Assembly (NCBI RefSeq): GCF_002093975.1
Contig: NZ_MSZZ01000011.1
Span: forward strand, 1 to 64,000
From: Thermoactinospora rubra
Lineage (GTDB): Bacteria > Actinomycetota > Actinomycetes > Streptosporangiales > Streptosporangiaceae
Length of the DNA: 64,000 bases
Direction: 5' to 3'
Shown: piece by piece, positions 6,678-15,888 of the stretch
Numbering within the stretch: the first letter of the stretch is position 1
Layout of the letters: every line of letters begins with the position of its first letter
Translations under genes and position numbers: made by a program
Notes under the pieces: generated by a model
What the model saw: the letters and a program-made list of their open reading frames with translations, nothing else
What the model was told of the DNA's origin: nothing
Databases searched by the model: none

Positions 6678-7847
6678 GTGTTCGGCAGGGTACACGCCTG
6701 GTCAAGGCGGCATGGCTGGCTGATCGACGCCCTGCAGGTGGCGCCGCTGGTGTTCCTGTGCGTCCTCGGCAGCCTGGCCTATACCGATCCCACGCTGCCT
6801 GAGGGGATGCCGGGCCTGCCGGCCTACGTCGTCCTCTCGGCCGCCCTGCTGACGCCGCTGCTGTGGCGGCGCGGCCGGCCGCGTGCGGTGTTCGCGGTCG
6901 TCTCGCTGGTCAGCTTCGCCCAGTGGCTGACCGGCATGACCATGGTGCCCGCCAACATCGCCGTGCTGGTCGCCATGTTCGGCGTGGCCGCCAGGTGCAC
7001 GCTGCCGTGGGCGGTCGCCGCGCTGCTGGTCGCCGAGCTGGGCGTGTTCCTCGCGCTCACCCGCTTCGAGCCCGCCTCGCTCGGGGAGTTCAGCACCGGC
7101 TCGATCTTCGTGGTGACCGTCTGGATCACCGGCCTGTACGCCAAGACGCGCCGCCGCTACCTGGAGAGCCTGGAGGAGCGGGCCGAGCGGGCCGAGCGCG
7201 AGCGCGACCAGCAGGCGAGGATGGCCGCGGCGGCGGAGCGGGCGCGGATCGCCAGAGAGCTGCACGACGTGATCGCGCACAACGTCAGCGTGATCATCGT
7301 GCAGGCCGACGGGGCCGCCTACGCGCTGGACTCCGACCCCGAGCAGGCCCGCCACGCCGTACGGGCGATCTCCAGGACCGGGCGCGAGGCGCTGGCGGAG
7401 ATGCGCCGGCTGGTCGGGGTGCTCAGGCAGGACGACACCGACGCCGACTACGTGCCGCAGCCCACCATCGCCCAGTTGGAGGACCTCGTGCGGGGCGCGG
7501 CCCTGCCGGTGGAGCTGCGGGTCTCCGGCGTGCCCGCGCACCTGCCGGAGGGTGAGCAGCTGGTGGTGTACCGGATCGTGCAGGAGGCGCTGACGAACGC
7601 GCTCAAACACGGCGGCCCGGGCGTGCGGGCGCTGGTGGAGATCGAGTACGGCGAGCGGGAGGTGAGCGTCCGCGTGACGGACGACGGCAGGGGCGCGGCC
7701 GCGCCGCGCGGCCGGGACGGCCACGGGCTGATCGGGATGCGGGAGAGGGTCGGCGTGTACGGCGGAGCCGTCCACGCGGGCCCGAGACCGGGCGGCGGCT
7801 TCGAGGTGCACGCGCGCCTCCCGATCCCGGAGGTGACCGCCGCGTGA
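6678..7847 (+). CDS. NarL-family sensor histidine kinase
   Basis: A 389-residue membrane histidine kinase. Several hydrophobic segments span residues 20-155, a short coiled linker rich in Glu/Arg follows, then a HisKA_3 dimerization domain with RELHDVIAHN (phospho-acceptor His196). A GHKL ATPase domain with NALKHGG and DDGRGA follows, and it ends in GMRERV and PGGGFEV. The start is the GTG at 6678. An ATG two bases earlier is out of frame. Its stop overlaps the GTG of the response regulator, so the two are translationally coupled. The adjacent ABC exporter suggests sensing of an antibiotic or envelope stress, by analogy with similar actinobacterial modules. Confidence 0.93.
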   Translation: MFGRVHAWSRRHGWLIDALQVAPLVFLCVLGSLAYTDPTLPEGMPGLPAYVVLSAALLTPLLWRRGRPRAVFAVVSLVSFAQWLTGMTMVPANIAVLVAMFGVAARCTLPWAVAALLVAELGVFLALTRFEPASLGEFSTGSIFVVTVWITGLYAKTRRRYLESLEERAERAERERDQQARMAAAAERARIARELHDVIAHNVSVIIVQADGAAYALDSDPEQARHAVRAISRTGREALAEMRRLVGVLRQDDTDADYVPQPTIAQLEDLVRGAALPVELRVSGVPAHLPEGEQLVVYRIVQEALTNALKHGGPGVRALVEIEYGEREVSVRVTDDGRGAAAPRGRDGHGLIGMRERVGVYGGAVHAGPRPGGGFEVHARLPIPEVTAA

Positions 7848-8590
7848 CCGGCACCCCCGAGTCTGCCGGGGAACGCCGCGTGACCGGCGGCGCCGACCCT
7901 TTCGAGGACCGCCGTCACGCGGCCGGGAGCGAGCTCGCTCCCCGGAAGATCCGCGTCATGCTCGTCGACGACCAGGCGCTGCTGCGCACCGGCTTCCGCA
8001 TGGTGCTGGCCGCCCAGCCCGACATCGAGGTGGTCGCCGAGGCGGGCGACGGCCAGGAGGCCCTGGACCTGCTGGAGCGCGTCGCCGTGGACGTCGTGCT
8101 GATGGACGTGCGCATGCCCCGCATGGACGGCGTGGAGGCGACCCGGCGCATCACCGGCGCCAAGGTGCTCATCCTCACGACGTTCGACCTGGACGAGTAC
8201 GCCTTCGCGGCGATCAAGGCGGGCGCGTCCGGGTTCCTGCTCAAGGACGTCCCGCCCCCCGACCTGATCAGCGCGATCCGCTCGGTTCACGAGGGCGACG
8301 CGGTGGTGGCGCCCAGGACGCTGCGCCGGATGCTGGACCACGTGGCCTCCTACCTGCCCGAGGAGCCGCGGCGGGACGGCGCCGAGCTGACCGCGCGCGA
8401 GCGGGAGGTGCTGCTGCTGGTGGCGCGCGGCATGGCCAACCACGAGATCGCCGCACGGCTGGACGTGGCGGAGGCCACCGTCAAGACGCACCTGGGCCGG
8501 GTGCTGGCCAAGCTCGGCCTGCGGGACCGGGCCCAGGCCGTGGTCTACGCCTACGAGCACGGCCTGGTCGTCCCTCGTCCGAAAGGCTGA
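7844..8590 (+). CDS. NarL/FixJ-type response regulator
   Basis: A 248-residue regulator with a receiver domain (residues about 35-150: acidic VDD at 41-43, phospho-acceptor Asp88 in VLMDVRMPRMDG, conserved Lys in FLLKDV). A LuxR-type helix-turn-helix at the C-terminus reads LTAREREVLLLVARG and AEATVKTHLGRVLAKL. The GTG at 7844 overlaps the kinase stop and gives an unusual tail of about 35 residues before the receiver domain. A later start would also keep the whole domain. It likely controls the ABC exporter genes 110 bases downstream. Confidence 0.93.
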   Translation: MTGTPESAGERRVTGGADPFEDRRHAAGSELAPRKIRVMLVDDQALLRTGFRMVLAAQPDIEVVAEAGDGQEALDLLERVAVDVVLMDVRMPRMDGVEATRRITGAKVLILTTFDLDEYAFAAIKAGASGFLLKDVPPPDLISAIRSVHEGDAVVAPRTLRRMLDHVASYLPEEPRRDGAELTAREREVLLLVARGMANHEIAARLDVAEATVKTHLGRVLAKLGLRDRAQAVVYAYEHGLVVPRPKG

Positions 8591-8701
8591 CCCGAGTAGT
8601 CGCCGGTCGCAGCCGGAATCCGTCCGCAAGGCCGAAGATCCGCTTCAAGATCGTCGATAGCTTGAGTCGCGTTGTTACTTCGCGACGAGGAGTGAACCGA
8701 C

Positions 8702-9463
8702 GTGACTGTCATCGAGACCCGCAGCGAGGCGCCACCGGCGGTGGTGGCCAGGGGGCTGACCAAGGTCTACGGCACCGGCGACGCCCGGGTGCACGCGCTG
8801 CGCGGGGTGGACGTCGCCTTCGCCACCGGCGACTTCACCGCGATCATGGGCCCGTCGGGCTCCGGCAAGTCCACGCTGATGCACTGCCTGGCCGGGCTGG
8901 ACACCGTGACCAGCGGCTCGGTCCGCGTCGGCGACGTGGAGCTGACCGGCCTGAGCGACAAGCAGCTCACCCGGCTGCGCCGGGACCGGATCGGCTTCAT
9001 CTTCCAGGCGTTCAACCTGCTGCCGACCCTGACCGCCGAGCAGAACATCCGCCTCCCGCTGGAGATCGCCGGCCGCCAGGCCGACGAGGTGCTGTTCGAG
9101 CGGGTGGTGCAGACCGTGGGGCTGAAGGACCGGCTCAGGCACAAGCCGGCCGAGCTGTCCGGCGGCCAGCAGCAGCGCGTGGCCGTGGCCCGGGCGCTGA
9201 TCAGCAAGCCGCAGGTCATCTTCGCCGACGAGCCGACCGGCAACCTCGACTCGCGCAGCGGCGCGGAGGTGCTGTCGTTCCTGCGGACCAGCGTCCGCGA
9301 GCTGGGCCAGACCATCGTCATGGTGACCCACGACCCGATGGCCGCCTCCTACGCCAACCGCGTGATCTTCCTGCGGGACGGCGCGCTGGTCACCGAGCTG
9401 CACCAGCCCACCCCGCAGTCCGTGCTCGACACGCTCGTGAAGCTGGAGGCCTCGGCGTGCTGA
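8702..9463 (+). CDS. ABC transporter ATP-binding protein (MacB/LolD type)
   Basis: A 253-residue nucleotide-binding subunit. Walker A is GPSGSGKST near residues 50-58, then FQAFNLLPTLTAEQN (Q-loop region), signature LSGGQQQRV, Walker B VIFADEPTG and the switch histidine in MVTHDP. This subfamily pairs with FtsX-type permeases for export of lipids, peptides or drugs. The GTG start at 8702 follows GAGGAG at a normal distance. Its end overlaps the permease start by seven bases. A TCAAG/CTTGA inverted repeat lies about 40-60 bases upstream of the start. Confidence 0.95.
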   Translation: MTVIETRSEAPPAVVARGLTKVYGTGDARVHALRGVDVAFATGDFTAIMGPSGSGKSTLMHCLAGLDTVTSGSVRVGDVELTGLSDKQLTRLRRDRIGFIFQAFNLLPTLTAEQNIRLPLEIAGRQADEVLFERVVQTVGLKDRLRHKPAELSGGQQQRVAVARALISKPQVIFADEPTGNLDSRSGAEVLSFLRTSVRELGQTIVMVTHDPMAASYANRVIFLRDGALVTELHQPTPQSVLDTLVKLEASAC

Positions 9464-11943
9464 AGACGACGCTGGCCGGGCTGCGGGCGCACAAGCTGCG
9501 GCTGCTGCTCACCTCGCTGGCCATCACGCTGGGCGTCGGCTTCATCGCGGGCACGTTCGTGCTGACCGACACCATGCAGGCGGGCTTCTCCCAGAAGGTC
9601 ACCGCCGAGGCGGACAAGATCGCGGTGGCCGTGACGCCCAAGGATCCCGAGGCGACCCTCTCGCGCAAGGACCTCGAGAAGGTGCGCGCCGTCCCGGGCG
9701 TGCGGGAGGCGCAGGGGCTGGTCCGCGCCGCCGTACCCCTGCTGGGCAAGGACGGCAAGGCCGTCGGCAGCTCGCCCACCACCGGCGTCAACGTGCTCAC
9801 CGGCGAGCTGGGCCGCGTCACCGTGACCAGCGGTACGGCTCCCGCCGCCGACGGCGAGGCCGTCCTGGACGAGAACACCGCCAAGGCCCAGGGCCTCAAG
9901 GTCGGCGACACGATCACCGTGCTGGACAAGGACGGCGGCAGGCACCGGCTGAAGCTCGTCGGCCTCATCGACCCCGGCGTGGACCAGGAGCTCGCCTACA
10001 CCGGCGCGGTCGGCTTCACCACGGCCACCGCGCTGCGGCTGTCCGGCGCGCCGGGCTTCGCCGAGATCGACGTGGCCGGAGCCGACCCGGCCGCGCTCAA
10101 GGCGGCGCTCGCCCGGGCGCTCGGCTCGCAGGCCACCGTGCGGACCGGCGAGGAGCTGGCCGCCGCCCTGGCCAGGCAGGCCGGGGTGGACACCGAGTTC
10201 CTGACCATGGGGCTGCTGCTGTTCGGCCTGGTGGCCATGCTGGTGGCCGCGCTGGTCATCTACAACACCTTCAACATCCTGGTCGCCCAGCGCACCAAGG
10301 AGATGGCGCTGCTGCGCTGCATCGGCGCCGGCCGCGGGCAGGTCTTCGGCTCGGTCCTGCTGGAGTCGGCCGTCGTCGGCCTGATCTCCTCGGCGGCGGG
10401 CCTGGCGGTCGGCTACGGGCTGGGCGCGCTGGCGCTCGCCGTCCTCGGCGCCCTGGACACGCCGCTGCCCACCGACGCCGCGGCCTCGCTGTCGATGCGC
10501 ACGATCGTCCTCGGGCTGGCAATCGGCCTGGTCGTGACCGTCGCCGCGGCCGTCCTGCCGGCCCGCGCCGCCACCCGCGTCGCGCCCGTCGCAGCGCTGC
10601 GCACGCAGGTGGAGGAGCAGACGTTCAGGACCGGCGTGCTGCGCGCCGTCTTCGCCGCGCTCTTCGTGGCCGCCGGGCTCGGCGTCACGGCCTGGGGCGT
10701 CACGATGCGGCCCGGCGAGCGCACGTCGCTGCTGACGGTCATGGCGGGCGGGGCGCTCACCTTCCTGGCCGTGCTCATCCTCGGCCCGGTGCTGGTCAAG
10801 CCGCTCAGCGCGGCGGTCGGCTGGGTGCCGCGGCGGCTGTTCGGCGTGCCGGGCCGGCTGGCCGTGGACAACTCGGGGCGCAACCCCAGGCGGGCGGCCA
10901 CCACGACGGTCGCGCTGACCGTCGGCGTCACGCTCATGACGCTCATCTCGGTGCTCACCGCCTCCGCCCGCGCGAGCCTGGACGCCCGGCTGGACAAGCA
11001 GTTCCCGGTCGACTACATGCTCATGACGCAGTCGCGCGAGTCGGCGATCCCACGCTCGGTCGCGGAGGGGCTGCGGGCCCGGCCGGAGTTCGCCTCCGTC
11101 GTGCAGATCCGCGAGGCGGAGGCCAGGTCGGGCGAGCGGACGGTGATCGCCGGCACCTACCACGGGCCCGTCAAGCCGGCCCTGAAGGCGGGCTCGCTGT
11201 CCCAGCTGGGACCGGGCACGGTCGTGCTGTCCGGCTTCCAGGCCAAGGAGCTCGGCGTCCGGGTCGGCCAGTCCGTCCCGCTCACCACGAAGAAGGCCGG
11301 GACCGTGTCGCTGCGCGTGGTGGCCGTCGTGGACGAGCAGAGCTCCGAGCTGCCGCCGGTGACCCTGGCCGAGGACGCCTTCGACCGCTACTTCGGGAAG
11401 GTCCCCGACGCCCAGGTCTTCGTCAAGATCAAGGACGGCGTGCCGGAGGACCGGGCGCGCGAGCTCGTCGACGCGGCGGCCCAGCCGTACCCGACGGTGC
11501 AGGTGTCGAGCTCGACGGAGGTGCGCGGGGAGTTCGACGAGGCGCTCGACATGATGTTCAAGATCATTACGGGGCTGCTCGGGCTGGCGATCCTCATCTC
11601 GCTGCTGGGCATCGCGAACACGCTGTCGCTGTCGGTGCACGAGCGCACCCGGGAGTCGGCGCTGCTGCGCGCGCTCGGGCTGACCAGGCCGCAGCTGCGC
11701 GGCATGCTCTCGGTGGAGGCGCTGGTGCTGGGCCTGATCGGCGCGCTCGTCGGGGTCGTGCTCGGCCTGGCGTACGGCTGGGCGGCGCTGCAGACGCTCA
11801 TGGCGCAGACCGCCTTCGAGGTGCCGCTGCTCCAGATCGCGCTCTTCGTGGCGATGTCCGGGCTGGCCGGGGTGCTGGCGGCGGTGCTGCCCGCCCGCAG
11901 GGCGGCCAGGGCGTCGATCGTGGGAGCGCTGGCGGCGAGCTGA
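9457..11943 (+). CDS. FtsX-family ABC transporter permease
   Basis: An 828-residue permease with the duplicated FtsX/MacB layout. There is an N-terminal helix (LRLLLTSLAITLGVGFIAG), an extracytoplasmic domain, three helices near residues 250-370, a second N-terminal-type helix near 490, a second extracytoplasmic domain and three C-terminal helices ending in VLPARRAARASIVGALAAS. I start it at the GTG at 9457, inside the last codons of the ATPase gene, because GGAGG precedes it at good spacing. A longer reading from 8662 runs through the ATPase gene and is not real. It forms the exporter with the preceding ATPase. Confidence 0.93.
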   Translation: MLKTTLAGLRAHKLRLLLTSLAITLGVGFIAGTFVLTDTMQAGFSQKVTAEADKIAVAVTPKDPEATLSRKDLEKVRAVPGVREAQGLVRAAVPLLGKDGKAVGSSPTTGVNVLTGELGRVTVTSGTAPAADGEAVLDENTAKAQGLKVGDTITVLDKDGGRHRLKLVGLIDPGVDQELAYTGAVGFTTATALRLSGAPGFAEIDVAGADPAALKAALARALGSQATVRTGEELAAALARQAGVDTEFLTMGLLLFGLVAMLVAALVIYNTFNILVAQRTKEMALLRCIGAGRGQVFGSVLLESAVVGLISSAAGLAVGYGLGALALAVLGALDTPLPTDAAASLSMRTIVLGLAIGLVVTVAAAVLPARAATRVAPVAALRTQVEEQTFRTGVLRAVFAALFVAAGLGVTAWGVTMRPGERTSLLTVMAGGALTFLAVLILGPVLVKPLSAAVGWVPRRLFGVPGRLAVDNSGRNPRRAATTTVALTVGVTLMTLISVLTASARASLDARLDKQFPVDYMLMTQSRESAIPRSVAEGLRARPEFASVVQIREAEARSGERTVIAGTYHGPVKPALKAGSLSQLGPGTVVLSGFQAKELGVRVGQSVPLTTKKAGTVSLRVVAVVDEQSSELPPVTLAEDAFDRYFGKVPDAQVFVKIKDGVPEDRARELVDAAAQPYPTVQVSSSTEVRGEFDEALDMMFKIITGLLGLAILISLLGIANTLSLSVHERTRESALLRALGLTRPQLRGMLSVEALVLGLIGALVGVVLGLAYGWAALQTLMAQTAFEVPLLQIALFVAMSGLAGVLAAVLPARRAARASIVGALAAS

Positions 11944-12034
11944 CGGTCCAGGCGGGGTAACGGTCCCACCGGGGATGGTGACTCTCACGAGCAGCGGCTC
12001 GCTGCGCGGGGCAGCAGCTCCCGTGGGTGGCGGC

Positions 12035-12301
12035 TCAGCGGGGTGTCGGGCCCGGCCACTGCTCGGCAGTCGTACGCGGGTCGAGCAGCGGCCGCATCGA
12101 CACCTCGCCCGTCCCGGCGTCGATCACGACGCAGCCGCCGCCGATCGTGCCGGGCGGCTCGGCGGGGTCCTCGCGGGGCCCGTCCTTCACCCAGGCGACG
12201 TAGCCGCCGGGGAAGGCGTGCAGGCCGACGGCGGCCGGCTCCGGTCGCGCGCCGTTGAAGTACTCCTCCGCCACCGCCCTGGCCTGCTCCGCGTTCATCA
12301 T
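12035..12301 (-). CDS. YrhB/Imm35-type immunity protein
   Basis: An 88-residue acidic protein. EQARAVAEEYF, followed by the hydrophobic GGYVAWVKD and the GGGCVVIDAGTGEV strand, matches the YrhB domain (immunity protein 35). Family members neutralise papain-fold or related deamidase toxins. The ATG at 12301 overlaps the toxin gene TGA (ATGA), and a second ATG lies at 12298. Toxin-first, immunity-second order with tight coupling is typical of polymorphic toxin loci. It is the only immunity gene seen beside the toxin. Confidence 0.75.
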   Translation of the reverse strand: MMNAEQARAVAEEYFNGARPEPAAVGLHAFPGGYVAWVKDGPREDPAEPPGTIGGGCVVIDAGTGEVSMRPLLDPRTTAEQWPGPTPR

Positions 12302-13278
12302 CCCGGTTGTCCCGTCCGGTCCACGATCGCGCAGAACACCGCGATCGCCGAGGGATAGAGCGGTTCGACCGCCATGTGCCCGCGCTGGGCGTCGATCCAG
12401 ACCACCTCGCCGCCGTGGTTGACGGCGTTCCAGGCGTGGCTGCCGCCCGTCGGCCAGCGCGCGACCAGGACGGCCGAGGCGCCGTGCCCGGACTCCTGGA
12501 GGCGGCGCGCGATGGACGGGTAGGCACGGCGGCCCTCGCCCACGTACTCCAGGCGCGTGCCCAGCCACCTTTCCATCCTCGCGGCGGCGCCGGTCTCGCC
12601 GGTCAGGAGGGGCCTGCCGACCCGGTCGTACTCGGGCTGCCGCGCGGCGGCCACCGCGGGCTCGCCGTGCCAGGTGGAGATCACCGCGAGCGCGCAGTCG
12701 GCGGCGTTGCCGGCGCGGAACGGGTCCTCCTCGGGCCCGCCGGCGTTGACCAGCCTGATCCAGGCGCCTCGCGGGTCGGGGAACCGGCCCTGCCCCGCCA
12801 CGGCCCTGGCGAGGTCCTCCTCGGCCTGCGGGTCGGGCCGGGCGAGACCGCCGGGCATCCCGTACGGCCTGCAGTCCGCGAGCCTCGGCGGCCGCTCCGC
12901 CCTGTCGAACCAGTCATCCCCGGTCCGCGCGCCACCGTGACCCTTCAGCGGCTCGCCGCACTCGGCCGGGAGATCGCCAAGGCCGCTGGACCGCTCGTCA
13001 AACAGCCGCTCATCAAGTGGCCGCTCTTGGCGCGGCTCTTCGTGCGGCTCTTCGTGCGGCCGCTCCCCAAGCGGCCCCTCGCCATGCGGCCGCTCGCCAT
13101 GCGGCCCCTCGCCATGCGGCCGCTCTTCGGGCGACTGCTCGTCACGTGACCGCTCGTCAAGCTCGCCGGAATCCGGATCGCGGCACGCCTCGGCGGCCAG
13201 CTCGTAGTCGAGCCAGCGCACCCCATCGGCCACCACGGGGTTGTAGCTCCCCTCGGATGGCCTGCGGTCGCGAAACAC
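12298..13278 (-). CDS. papain-fold (Tox-PL) toxin or glutamine-deamidase-type effector
   Basis: A 326-residue protein. The C-terminal 150 residues look like a papain-like toxin domain with Cys195 (GNAADCALAVISTW), His281 (GGSHAWNAVN) and Asp296 (VVWIDAQRG) in the right order and spacing. Known members deamidate or cleave target proteins. The N-terminal half is low complexity: a charged linker of HGERPHGEG-type repeats (about residues 50-85). There is no signal peptide and no WXG100, RHS or other recognised trafficking domain, so delivery is unclear and an intracellular role is possible. The gene starts at GTG 13278 and is followed by the immunity gene. Confidence 0.72.
   Translation of the reverse strand: MFRDRRPSEGSYNPVVADGVRWLDYELAAEACRDPDSGELDERSRDEQSPEERPHGEGPHGERPHGEGPLGERPHEEPHEEPRQERPLDERLFDERSSGLGDLPAECGEPLKGHGGARTGDDWFDRAERPPRLADCRPYGMPGGLARPDPQAEEDLARAVAGQGRFPDPRGAWIRLVNAGGPEEDPFRAGNAADCALAVISTWHGEPAVAAARQPEYDRVGRPLLTGETGAAARMERWLGTRLEYVGEGRRAYPSIARRLQESGHGASAVLVARWPTGGSHAWNAVNHGGEVVWIDAQRGHMAVEPLYPSAIAVFCAIVDRTGQPG
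13030..13135 (-). repeat. tandem imperfect repeats in the toxin linker
   Basis: Units of about 15 bases built on GCGGCCSCTCGCCAT repeat several times on the plus strand. On the minus strand they encode alternating HGERP/HGEGP and HEEP motifs. The array is in frame, so it can expand or contract without breaking the toxin gene. Confidence 0.6.
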
Positions 13279-13419
13279 GCACCCGATGGTAAGGGTTGCG
13301 CCTCCCGCCGGTCCGGCGAACGCGACCGGTGACTCCAGGCCCTCCGCGCAACGGCGTCGCGGATGCCCGCAAGCGGCCGATATGCGGCATTCCCGGGCAG
13401 GCGTTCCCGAGAGAGCGCC

Positions 13420-15192
13420 TCAGCCCACCCGCACGGTCACCGAGTGCCAGCCGGTCGCGCCGTCGGGCGCCGGGCTGGTGCGCTGCTCGGGCTGGGTGCG
13501 GCCCGCCGCGTCCGTCGCACGGACCTCGATGACGTGCTCCCCGGGAGCGGCGTCCCAGTCCAGCGCCCACTGCCGCCACGTGTCGGGCCCCGGCACCTCC
13601 GCCAGCGCGGCCTGCCGCCACGCGCCCCCGTCGATCCGGACCTCGACAGCCGCGATCCCGGTGTGCTGCGCCCACGCCACCCCCGCCACTTTGGTACGGC
13701 CCGGCGGCACCGAAGCGCCGTTGCGCGGGACGTCGATCCGCGACTGGGTCTTGATCGGCGCCCTGGCCGCCCAGCCGCGCGGCGTCCAGTACGCCTCGTC
13801 CTGGTCGAACCGGGTCACCTTGATGTCCACCACCCACTTGGTGGCCGAGACGTAGCCGTAGAGCCCGGGCACCACCTGGCGGACCGGGAAGCCGTGGTCG
13901 AGCGGCAGCGGCTCGCCGTTCATCGCGATCGCGAACAGGGCGTTCCTGCCGTCCATCACCACGTCGACCGGCGTGCCGCAGGTCCAGCCGTCGTGGGAGG
14001 TCGACAGCAGCATGTCCGCCTCGCTCCTGATGCCGGCCTCGCGCAGGACGTCGGCCATGCGGACGCCGAGCCAGCGGGCGTTGCCGACATACGGGCCGCC
14101 CACCTCGTTCGACACGCACGTGAGGGTGACGTCGGCTTCCATCAGCGGGCGGCGGAGGAGGTCGGCGTAGGTGAGCTCGACGGGCCTGTCGACCAGGCCG
14201 TGGATGCGCAGGGTCCACTCGCGCGGCTCGACCCTCGGGACGAGGAGGGCGGTGTCGACCCTGTAGAAGTCGCGGTTGCTGGTGACGAACGGCGACAGGC
14301 CGGGGATGCGGAAGTCCACTCCGGCGGGGAGCGGCCCGGCCGCCCTCGCCGGTCTCGGCAGGGACACGGCCACCCTCGCGGTCTCGGCCTCGCGCCCGGC
14401 GGACAGCATGCGCCCCAGCGCGGCCGACGCCCCGGCTGCCACGACGCCCCCGGCCGCGCCCACCAGGAGCCCCCTCCGGTTGAAGACGGGCCGGCCGTCC
14501 TCGGAGGACCGCATGACCGCCGGCCGCTCCGCCCGCTCCCTCACCTCCGGGTTCGCCGCGGGGTTCGCCGCCGGGCCCGCCTGCGGGGCGCGCACGACCG
14601 TTTCGCCCGAGCGCGCGATCCCGGCCGGCCGCCCCGAGCCCTCTGTCTCGGCCGGAGCGCCCACATCGTCGGAGGGCCGCGGCGGCGCGGCAGCCGTACC
14701 GGCCAGAGGCCCCGCTTCGCCGGTGCGGCGGGCAGGCCCCCCTTCCGCCCGCGCACCGGCACGGCGAAGCAACCACTCCAGCGTCCACATGCCGGCCGCC
14801 ACGCCCACCAGCACCGGCGCCACATCCAGCAGGCCCGCGCCCGGCCGGGTCACCACGGCCGCCAGGCCCACGAGCCCCACCGCCGCGAAGCCCGCGCGCC
14901 CCACGGCGGCCGACCGCCTGGCGAGCGCCCCGATCCCGGCCGCGACCGCCACCAGCGCCACGAAGACGCCGCCCACCAGCGCGGCCTTGTCGCTCTCGCC
15001 GAAGGTCCTGATCGCCCACTCCTTGAGCGGGGCGGGCGTGAGATCCACCACGGCGTTGCCCACGGCGACCACCGGGAACGCCTCGGGCTTGGTCACCCCG
15101 GCCACCAGCTGCGCCACGCCGAGCGCGACGCCGCCGGCCACCAGTCCCCCCAGCGCGCCCGCCCAGCCGGGCACACCCTGTTCGTCTCGCAC
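13420..15192 (-). CDS. membrane-anchored molybdopterin oxidoreductase (sulfite oxidase family)
   Basis: A 590-residue protein. Four to five helices in residues 10-140 are followed by a Pro/Ala-rich linker, another hydrophobic segment near 240-260, and a sulfite-oxidase-type Mo-cofactor domain from about 290. The molybdenum ligand is Cys359 in LTCVSNEVGG, followed by GNARWLGV. A C-terminal Ig-like Mo-co dimerization domain ends in GWHSVTVRVG. It probably oxidises or reduces a small substrate outside the membrane, and the electron partner is not evident. It stands alone between the toxin gene and rdgB. Confidence 0.88.
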   Translation of the reverse strand: MRDEQGVPGWAGALGGLVAGGVALGVAQLVAGVTKPEAFPVVAVGNAVVDLTPAPLKEWAIRTFGESDKAALVGGVFVALVAVAAGIGALARRSAAVGRAGFAAVGLVGLAAVVTRPGAGLLDVAPVLVGVAAGMWTLEWLLRRAGARAEGGPARRTGEAGPLAGTAAAPPRPSDDVGAPAETEGSGRPAGIARSGETVVRAPQAGPAANPAANPEVRERAERPAVMRSSEDGRPVFNRRGLLVGAAGGVVAAGASAALGRMLSAGREAETARVAVSLPRPARAAGPLPAGVDFRIPGLSPFVTSNRDFYRVDTALLVPRVEPREWTLRIHGLVDRPVELTYADLLRRPLMEADVTLTCVSNEVGGPYVGNARWLGVRMADVLREAGIRSEADMLLSTSHDGWTCGTPVDVVMDGRNALFAIAMNGEPLPLDHGFPVRQVVPGLYGYVSATKWVVDIKVTRFDQDEAYWTPRGWAARAPIKTQSRIDVPRNGASVPPGRTKVAGVAWAQHTGIAAVEVRIDGGAWRQAALAEVPGPDTWRQWALDWDAAPGEHVIEVRATDAAGRTQPEQRTSPAPDGATGWHSVTVRVG

Positions 15193-15293
15193 GGTTCGAC
15201 GCTACGCCCGCAGGCGACCGCCGGACCTTACGCACCGATTACCTGTGGACAACGCCGGCTCCGGCGCCCTGCCTGGGGAAAACCCGCCCGGCG

Positions 15294-15884
15294 CTACGTC
15301 GGCAGCAGCTCGCGGACGATCGGCGCCAGCGCCCGGAAGGCCCGCCCCCGGTGGCTGATGGCGTCCTTCTCCTCGGCCGACATCTCGGCCGTGGTCCGCG
15401 TCTCCCCCTCCGGCACGAAGATCGGGTCGTACCCGAACCCGTTGGCGCCCCTCGGCTCGAAGACGATGTGCCCGGCCAGCGAGCCCTCCACGACCCGCTC
15501 CTCCCCCGACGGCAGCGCCAGGGCCGCCGCGCACGCGAAGTGCGCGCCCCGCCGCCCGGCGGGCACGTCGGACACCTGGGCCAGCAGCAGGTCGAGGTTC
15601 GCCTTGTCGTCGCCGTGCTTGCCCGACCAGCGCGCCGAGAACACCCCCGGCATGCCGTTCAGCGCGTCGACGCACAGCCCCGAGTCGTCGGCGACCGCGG
15701 GCAGGCCGGAGCCGCGCGCCACCGCGTGGGCCTTGAGCAGCGCGTTCTCCGCGAAGGTGAGCCCGGTCTCGGCCACCTCGCCGATGTGCGGGAACTCCTC
15801 GAGCCCGACGATGTCGAACCCCGTGAGGATCCGCCGCAGCTCCACGATCTTGCCTTGGTTCCGCGTAGCGAGCACGATTCTCAT
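15294..15884 (-). CDS. rdgB: RdgB/HAM1 non-canonical purine NTP pyrophosphatase
   Basis: A 196-residue enzyme that hydrolyses ITP, dITP and XTP to monophosphates and so keeps deaminated purines out of nucleic acids. VLATRNQGKIVEL at the N-terminus, DDSGLCVDAL, the FGYDPIFV segment and SHRGRAFRAL near the end are family motifs. The ATG is four bases after the rph stop, giving the rph-rdgB pair seen in M. tuberculosis (Rv1340-Rv1341). Confidence 0.95.
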   Translation of the reverse strand: MRIVLATRNQGKIVELRRILTGFDIVGLEEFPHIGEVAETGLTFAENALLKAHAVARGSGLPAVADDSGLCVDALNGMPGVFSARWSGKHGDDKANLDLLLAQVSDVPAGRRGAHFACAAALALPSGEERVVEGSLAGHIVFEPRGANGFGYDPIFVPEGETRTTAEMSAEEKDAISHRGRAFRALAPIVRELLPT

Positions 15885-15888
15885 GGTC

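Noticed and set aside
8662..9456. N-terminal extension of the FtsX permease through the ATPase gene
   Set aside because: The translation before 9457 is low-complexity, and a ribosome binding site plus GTG marks the true start.
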